Assembly (NCBI GenBank): GCA_038230775.1
Contig: JBBRMQ010000163.1
Coordinates: 1 to 10,003, forward strand
DNA: 10,003 nucleotides
Direction of reading: 5' to 3'
From: JBBRMQ01 sp038230775
GTDB lineage: Bacteria > Acidobacteriota > Thermoanaerobaculia > Gp7-AA8
Under the pieces are notes generated by a model that searched no databases, was not told where the DNA came from, and saw only the letters and a program-made list of their open reading frames with translations. Below are positions 6,968-10,003 of the stretch, piece after piece (position 1 is the first letter of the stretch; every line of letters begins with the position of its first letter). A program made the position numbers and the translations under genes.

Positions 6968-7476
6968 TTCCACGCTCCGCCGCGCTTGTGCGTGCGCATC
7001 CAGGTCTCGTCGAGCGAGCCTTCGTTGAGCATCTTCGCGATCCAGACGATCTGGCCGACGTGCGTGGCGAGATGAGTCGCAATGTTGATCAGGTCGTCGA
7101 TGAGGTACTGGTAGCGGTCCGGATCCGCCGATGGACTCATCAGCCGATCCGCCGGGATGCCTGCGAATGTGGTCTCGGCGCGCGCGACCATTCCGTCCAG
7201 ACGTTCGAGAAGCTGCGCTTTGGATTGCGGTCCTCGCGCCGCGAATTCGGCGTCGCGGTCACGGTCGTACGGGATGCCGCCGATGCCGCGGTTCAGATAG
7301 TGATCGAGGGATCCGGAGAGGTGGATGATGAGGTTTGCAATCGAGTTCGATTTCTCGTTCGGCCGCCACCACAACTGCTCCTCGGTCAGCTTGTCGAGGA
7401 CGGTGTGAACCTGCATCGGGAACACGCGCGTGACACGCACGCGCAGCGCGGCGAGGGCGGCGTCTGCCAATGTCAT
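6964..7476 (-). CDS. DinB-like metal-binding protein
   Basis: A 170-residue soluble protein of the DinB/YfiT four-helix-bundle superfamily. Members bind a divalent metal through three histidines and several act as thiol-dependent transferases, but most are uncharacterised. Here the expected ligands are His52 in NSIANLIIHLSGSLDHYL (residues 44-61), and His135 and His139 in INIATHLATHVGQIVW (131-145). This pattern, including the NSI..L..H..G segment and H..TH.GQI, is the DUF1572-like form often found in Acidobacteriota and Firmicutes. The ATG at 7476 has no clear Shine-Dalgarno; the alternative internal Met at residue 21 would remove the first helix. It is the first gene of the minus-strand operon and overlaps the MBL gene by 4 nt (GTGA). 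The substrate and any physiological link to the downstream genes are unknown. Confidence 0.88.
   Translation of the reverse strand: MTLADAALAALRVRVTRVFPMQVHTVLDKLTEEQLWWRPNEKSNSIANLIIHLSGSLDHYLNRGIGGIPYDRDRDAEFAARGPQSKAQLLERLDGMVARAETTFAGIPADRLMSPSADPDRYQYLIDDLINIATHLATHVGQIVWIAKMLNEGSLDETWMRTHKRGGAWK
6975..6978 (-). promoter_or_regulatory. Ribosome binding site that fixes the MBL hydrolase start
   Basis: On the minus strand GGAG lies 7 nt before the GTG at 6967-6965 but only 1 nt before the alternative GTG at 6973-6971. This supports the downstream start and the 4-nt GTGA overlap with the preceding gene. Confidence 0.6.
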
Positions 7477-7495
7477 GGGAGAAGGTTACATCAGG

Positions 7496-7501
7496 TACAA
7501 T
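7496..7501 (+). promoter_or_regulatory. pckA: Candidate -10 box for the PEPCK gene
   Basis: TACAAT matches 5 of 6 bases of the -10 consensus and lies 73 nt before the pckA ATG. No -35 hexamer is seen at 16-18 nt upstream, so if used it would probably depend on an activator. Weak call. Confidence 0.25.
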
Positions 7502-7528
7502 TTGCCGCCCGCTGGCCTCCGCGTGCTG

Positions 7529-7556
7529 TTTGTAGCAGTGGAATCAATCACTTCAA
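7529..7556 (-). promoter_or_regulatory. Candidate promoter of the nine-gene minus-strand operon
   Basis: On the minus strand TTGAAG (7556-7551) is followed after 16 nt by TACAAA (7534-7529), each matching 4 of 6 consensus bases. Transcription would begin near 7522, leaving a leader of about 46 nt before the DinB-like start. It is the best match I find in the 98-nt divergent region, but hexamer matches of this quality occur by chance. Confidence 0.35.
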
Positions 7557-7574
7557 TCGAACCGAGGACGTCTT

Positions 7575-9134
7575 ATGACCGACATTCTGACGCCTGCGAA
7601 GACTCTTCCCGTGACCCCGAAATCCGTCGTCTGGAATCCAACGCCGGAACAACTTCGCACGTTCACCGAGGAAATGCCGAACTGCAAGAAGACGGAGTTC
7701 GGGAACGTGAACGTCGCGACGCGTGTCGTGTCGCGATCGAAGCTCTCGACCTTTGTGGCCACCGATACGCCGGAGCAGCACTCGGATCAGACGATCAAGC
7801 GCGCGGAGTACGACCGCGTGGCGAAACTGCAGAACGAGTACATCAAGACGCGCGACATGCTGGTGATCGACGGCTACATCGGAAACGATCCCGAATTCCG
7901 CGTGGCGACGCGGCTCATCATCGAGAAGTCGAATGCGAACATCGCGGCCATGCAGCAGATCCTGTATTACCCGGCGACGCGTGCGGAGCTCGAGAGGTTC
8001 GAGCCGAAGCTCACCGTGATCTACACGCCGACTCTGAAGATGGAAGGGTATCCGGAGGATCGGCTGATTGCGGTCGATCTCGAGAACTACGTGACGCGCG
8101 TCTTCAACTCCGATTACTTCGGTGAGTCGAAGAAGGGTGGCCTCCGCATGTGGAACAAGCTCGTGTACGAGCGCGGCGGACTGGCACTGCATTCGGGCTG
8201 CAAGATGATTCCGGTCGGGAACTCGAACCGCGTCGGATTGATCGTCGGTCTGTCGGGCACGGGCAAGACCACGACGACGTTCACCAAGCAGAACAACTCG
8301 CAGCCGGTGCAGGACGACTTTTGCGCGCTCATGCCGGGCGGCAAGATCTACGCGACCGAGAACGGCTGCTTCGCCAAGACCTTCGGCCTCAACCCGAAAG
8401 ATGAGCCGACGATTTATGACGCCTGCGCCTCGCCCCACGCGTATCTCGAGAACGTGTCGCAGAAGGACGGGAGCAAGATCGATTATTTCGACACGTCCTA
8501 CACGCAGAACGGACGCGCCGTCATCCGGATGGAGGACATCCAGGGCGCCTTCGATGCGCAGCAGTTGAAGAAAGCCGACTTCCTGCTGATCCTCAACCGT
8601 AACGAGAACATCATCCCGGCGGTCGCGAAGCTCGATGGCGCGCTCGCCGCCGCATACTTCATGTTAGGCGAGACGAAAGGCACCAGCGCCGGCGGCGCCG
8701 CCGAGGCCGGGAAATCGCTGCGCGTGCCGGGCACGAATCCGTTCTTCCCTTTGCTGCACGCGCAGCAGGGCAACCGCATGCTCGAGCTGATGAAGAGCAG
8801 CCCAATGGACGTCTATCTGTTGAACACCGGCCGCATCGGTGGCGACGACAAGGACGAGCGCTCGAAGAAGGTCAAGATTCAACAATCCTCTGCGGTCGTG
8901 AAGGCGATCGCGGAGGGCACGATCAAGTGGGAAAAAGATCCCGACTTCGGCTATCTCGTCGCGACTGAAATCCCCGAAGTCGATGACCACGACTACCTCC
9001 AGCCGAAGAAAATGTACGAACGGCAGGGGAGGATGGACGAGTACAAGCAACTGGTCGCCAAGTACAACAACGACCGGCGCGAGTACTTGCGGAAGTGGAA
9101 GGGATTGAGCGAAGAGATCGTAAACGCGATCTGA
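7575..9134 (+). CDS. pckA: Phosphoenolpyruvate carboxykinase, divergent ATP-type
   Basis: Converts oxaloacetate and a nucleoside triphosphate to phosphoenolpyruvate, CO2 and the diphosphate, the entry step of gluconeogenesis. The 519 residues compare with 540 in E. coli. The P-loop GLSGTGKTT is at 225-233, with Lys231 and Ser227. By eye, other E. coli active-site residues map as Arg65 to Arg54, Tyr207 to Tyr181, Lys213 to Lys187, His232 to His206, Asp269 to Asp248 and Arg333 to Arg314, so the catalytic set is kept. The surroundings are strongly changed: TGRSPKDK is SRSKLSTF, GDDEHGW is QDDFCALM, EGGCYAK is ENGCFAK, and the nucleotide-base segment (R449, T455) is Lys432 and Ser438. ATP use is thus inferred. 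The ATG has GAGG 7 nt upstream. It is transcribed divergently from the DinB-led operon and is followed by the 189-bp inverted-repeat element. Confidence 0.92.
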   Translation: MTDILTPAKTLPVTPKSVVWNPTPEQLRTFTEEMPNCKKTEFGNVNVATRVVSRSKLSTFVATDTPEQHSDQTIKRAEYDRVAKLQNEYIKTRDMLVIDGYIGNDPEFRVATRLIIEKSNANIAAMQQILYYPATRAELERFEPKLTVIYTPTLKMEGYPEDRLIAVDLENYVTRVFNSDYFGESKKGGLRMWNKLVYERGGLALHSGCKMIPVGNSNRVGLIVGLSGTGKTTTTFTKQNNSQPVQDDFCALMPGGKIYATENGCFAKTFGLNPKDEPTIYDACASPHAYLENVSQKDGSKIDYFDTSYTQNGRAVIRMEDIQGAFDAQQLKKADFLLILNRNENIIPAVAKLDGALAAAYFMLGETKGTSAGGAAEAGKSLRVPGTNPFFPLLHAQQGNRMLELMKSSPMDVYLLNTGRIGGDDKDERSKKVKIQQSSAVVKAIAEGTIKWEKDPDFGYLVATEIPEVDDHDYLQPKKMYERQGRMDEYKQLVAKYNNDRREYLRKWKGLSEEIVNAI

Positions 9135-9142
9135 ACTCCCTA

Positions 9143-9331
9143 CAGTTTATCCCGAGCGCAAGCGAGGGATCTCCGGTGCAGCGCCGATGAATTTTCATTC
9201 ACGCGACAGGTACCTCGCAATTCTTGCAAGATACTAACTTCTATTCCCGCGAGCGTCGCGCCATGCTTCTGGCAGGCGCAAGGTCACTCGTGCGGCACGC
9301 GAGATCCCTCGCTTGCGCTCGGGATAAACTG
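9143..9331. repeat. 189-bp element bounded by perfect 31-bp inverted repeats
   Basis: Positions 9143-9173 and 9301-9331 are exact reverse complements over 31 bases, enclosing 127 bp. Each arm contains an imperfect palindrome, ATCCC...GGGAT (9149-9170 and 9304-9325), as in REP-like repeats. The arm core (ATCCCGAGCG..AGCGAGGGAT) resembles interspersed repeats that I recall from Acidobacteriota and other soil genomes. The interior holds a small hairpin (CGCGA-GCG-TCGCG, 9248-9260) and no credible gene. I see no target-site duplication, so a mobile MITE is possible but not shown. It starts 8 nt after the pckA stop, so it also forms that transcript's 3' region. Together with 9332-9362 this accounts for the whole gap between pckA and the next promoter. 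Confidence 0.85.
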
Positions 9332-9362
9332 AAATAACTGCACCAGAATGCAACCCAACCCC

Positions 9363-9391
9363 TTGCCAAACGTATAACAGATCGCCATATT
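9363..9391 (+). promoter_or_regulatory. Promoter of the XRE regulator operon
   Basis: TTGCCA (9363-9368, 5/6 of consensus) and CATATT (9386-9391, 4/6) are separated by exactly 17 nt. Transcription would start near 9398, about 10 nt before the ATG at 9408. The mRNA would thus be nearly leaderless, which agrees with the absence of a Shine-Dalgarno there. Confidence 0.55.
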
Positions 9392-9409
9392 GATATTGCG
9401 ATCCGTTAT
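9374..9409. promoter_or_regulatory. 36-bp palindromic operator candidate over the XRE promoter
   Basis: Positions i and 18783-i are complementary at 15 of 18 pairs. The outer arms are ATAACAGATCGC (9374-9385) and GCGATCCGTTAT (9398-9409), and the centre is ATAT-TG-ATAT (9387-9396). It covers the promoter spacer, the -10 box, the predicted transcription start and the first two bases of the start codon. Since transcription would begin inside it, a complete RNA hairpin could not form; a protein-binding site, most likely for the encoded XRE protein itself, fits better. Confidence 0.7.
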
Positions 9410-9926
9410 GAAAATAGGGGAAAAGCTTCGCTATCTGAGGGGTGTCGAGGGGACGCTTCGCGGGCTCGACCGTGAGATGACGCAGCAATCGGTCGTCCAG
9501 GCCATCGAAAGCGAGCTCGGCGAGAAGATCAGCCAGTCCTATCTCTCGCAGATCGAGCGCGGCCTGCGGCCTCATCTGACGAACACCACACGCAGCACGC
9601 TCGCGCGGTTCTTCAAAGTGCATCCGGGCTATCTCGTCGACGACCCCGACGGCTTCCACACCGAGCTCACCTCGGAAGTCCGCACGCTGGAGGGCAATCT
9701 CGATCGCTGGCTGATCAGCGGCTCCGAGCGGTTCGCGAACGATGCGGACGTGAGTGACGCGCTGGCGAAACTGGCGGCCCATCCCGACAGCCGTCGCATG
9801 ATCGCGCTCATCGGCGCGATCCTCGACACTCCCGGTCTCGCCGAACGATTGCTCCAGGTTCTCAACCCCGAGCTGGCGGCAAGGCCGCCCATGCTCCGCA
9901 CGAAAAAAGGAGGCGATTCAAAGTGA
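9408..9926 (+). CDS. XRE-family helix-turn-helix transcriptional regulator
   Basis: A 172-residue DNA-binding regulator. The N-terminal domain (residues about 1-75) reads as an XRE/Cro-type HTH with an insert between helices: MKIGEKLRYLRGVEG (helix 1), EMTQQSVVQAI (helix 2, 23-33), ISQSYLSQIERG (recognition helix, 41-52), then TRSTLARFFKV (61-71), followed by HPGYLVDDPDGFH. Residues 90-155 are predicted helical, without a known ligand-binding motif, and probably serve dimerisation or sensing. The ATG at 9408 is chosen because it gives the typical MKIGEKLR start; an in-frame TTG at 9390 lies before the predicted transcription start. A large palindrome overlaps promoter and start codon, suggesting autorepression. 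The stop overlaps the start of a membrane-protein gene (GTGA), so the two are surely co-expressed. The regulated targets beyond itself are unknown. Confidence 0.9.
   Translation: MKIGEKLRYLRGVEGTLRGLDREMTQQSVVQAIESELGEKISQSYLSQIERGLRPHLTNTTRSTLARFFKVHPGYLVDDPDGFHTELTSEVRTLEGNLDRWLISGSERFANDADVSDALAKLAAHPDSRRMIALIGAILDTPGLAERLLQVLNPELAARPPMLRTKKGGDSK
9907..9913 (+). promoter_or_regulatory. Strong Shine-Dalgarno of the following membrane-protein gene
   Basis: AAGGAGG lies 9 nt before the GTG at 9923, inside the last codons of the XRE gene. It is the best ribosome binding site in the window and is decisive for calling the short downstream reading frame a gene. Confidence 0.8.
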
Positions 9927-10003
9927 CGTGGGAATCCTTTTACCTTGGCTGCTTTGTCGTCGGTCTGTCGTTGACGTTCGTCAGCCTCGCGTTTGGTTCG
10001 CAC
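9923..10003 (+). CDS. Membrane protein, N-terminal fragment (runs off window)
   Basis: Twenty-seven codons are visible from GTG at 9923 to the window end: MTWESFYLGCFVVGLSLTFV, then SLAFGSH. Residues about 6-24 are strongly hydrophobic and form a probable N-terminal transmembrane helix or signal anchor with its N-terminus acidic and short. The GTGA overlap with the XRE stop and the AAGGAGG 9 nt upstream make the start very likely. Too little is visible to name the family. Small inner-membrane proteins with a similar start occur next to this type of XRE regulator in Acidobacteriota in my recollection, and NfeD-like proteins are one possibility, but this is a guess. Its co-expression with the regulator suggests that the regulator controls, or senses the state of, this membrane protein or its further partners. 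Confidence 0.72.
   Translation, partial: MTWESFYLGCFVVGLSLTFVSLAFGSH

Noticed and set aside
6194..7075. Long plus-strand open frame opposite the MBL and DinB genes
   Set aside because: The Arg-, Asp- and Val-rich product shows no domain. It is the mirror of a high-GC coding strand, where long antisense frames are common, while the minus-strand products have full family motifs.
7548..8438. 296-codon minus-strand open frame opposite pckA
   Set aside because: It is antisense to clear PEPCK coding with intact motifs, has no recognisable domain, and has an Arg/His-rich composition typical of GC-driven spurious frames.
9143..9331. Small insertion sequence or retron/ncRNA gene
   Set aside because: No transposase or reverse transcriptase frame is present, no target duplication is visible, and nothing in the interior supports a structured RNA beyond one 5-bp hairpin.
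9234..9782. 182-codon minus-strand open frame over the repeat element and XRE gene
   Set aside because: Its C-terminal part is translated repeat sequence and the rest is antisense to the HTH domain; such repeats often create spurious predicted proteins.

Overview
This window reads as a conserved chromosomal stretch of a high-GC Gram-negative bacterium, with two stretches of repeat-like non-coding DNA. An Acidobacteriota-like soil organism is my best guess from the gene set, the divergent PEPCK and the interspersed palindromic repeats, but the sequence alone does not prove it. The outer membrane is inferred from an arabinose-5-phosphate isomerase (Kdo/LPS precursor) and a LolA-type lipoprotein carrier.

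Left edge (1-768): the N-terminal 93 codons of coaD (phosphopantetheine adenylyltransferase) leave the window on the minus strand. Divergent from it is a small TPR protein with a readable sigma70-type promoter, which fixes its start at 385 rather than further upstream. The convergent gap after it (769-866) holds a compound nested dyad (801-858).

Centre (867-7476): nine minus-strand genes are packed almost without gaps and probably form one operon, transcribed from 7476 down to 867: DinB-like protein, exported metallo-beta-lactamase-fold hydrolase, 2-dehydropantoate 2-reductase, exported cupin protein, kdsD/kpsF, a 118-residue internally duplicated protein, LolA, YajQ and a long-chain polyprenyl diphosphate synthase. 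Four junctions overlap by 1-4 nt (GTGA, TGATG, ATGA, TAATG). The one notable gap, between the 118-residue gene and lolA, carries a GC-rich hairpin and a 14-nt tandem repeat. The genes cover envelope biogenesis (Kdo, lipoprotein transport, polyprenyl carrier or quinone tail), a pantothenate step and unassigned hydrolase or cupin functions.

Right (7477-10003): a divergent region separates that operon from a 519-codon, strongly diverged ATP-type phosphoenolpyruvate carboxykinase. After it comes a 189-bp element bounded by perfect 31-bp inverted repeats. Next is an XRE-family regulator whose promoter is covered by a 36-bp near-perfect palindrome, a likely autoregulatory operator. Its stop codon overlaps (GTGA) the start of a membrane protein that runs off the window, preceded by a strong Shine-Dalgarno. 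This regulator plus membrane-protein pair is the least explained part of the window.

I saw no tRNA, rRNA, CRISPR array, transposase or phage gene.
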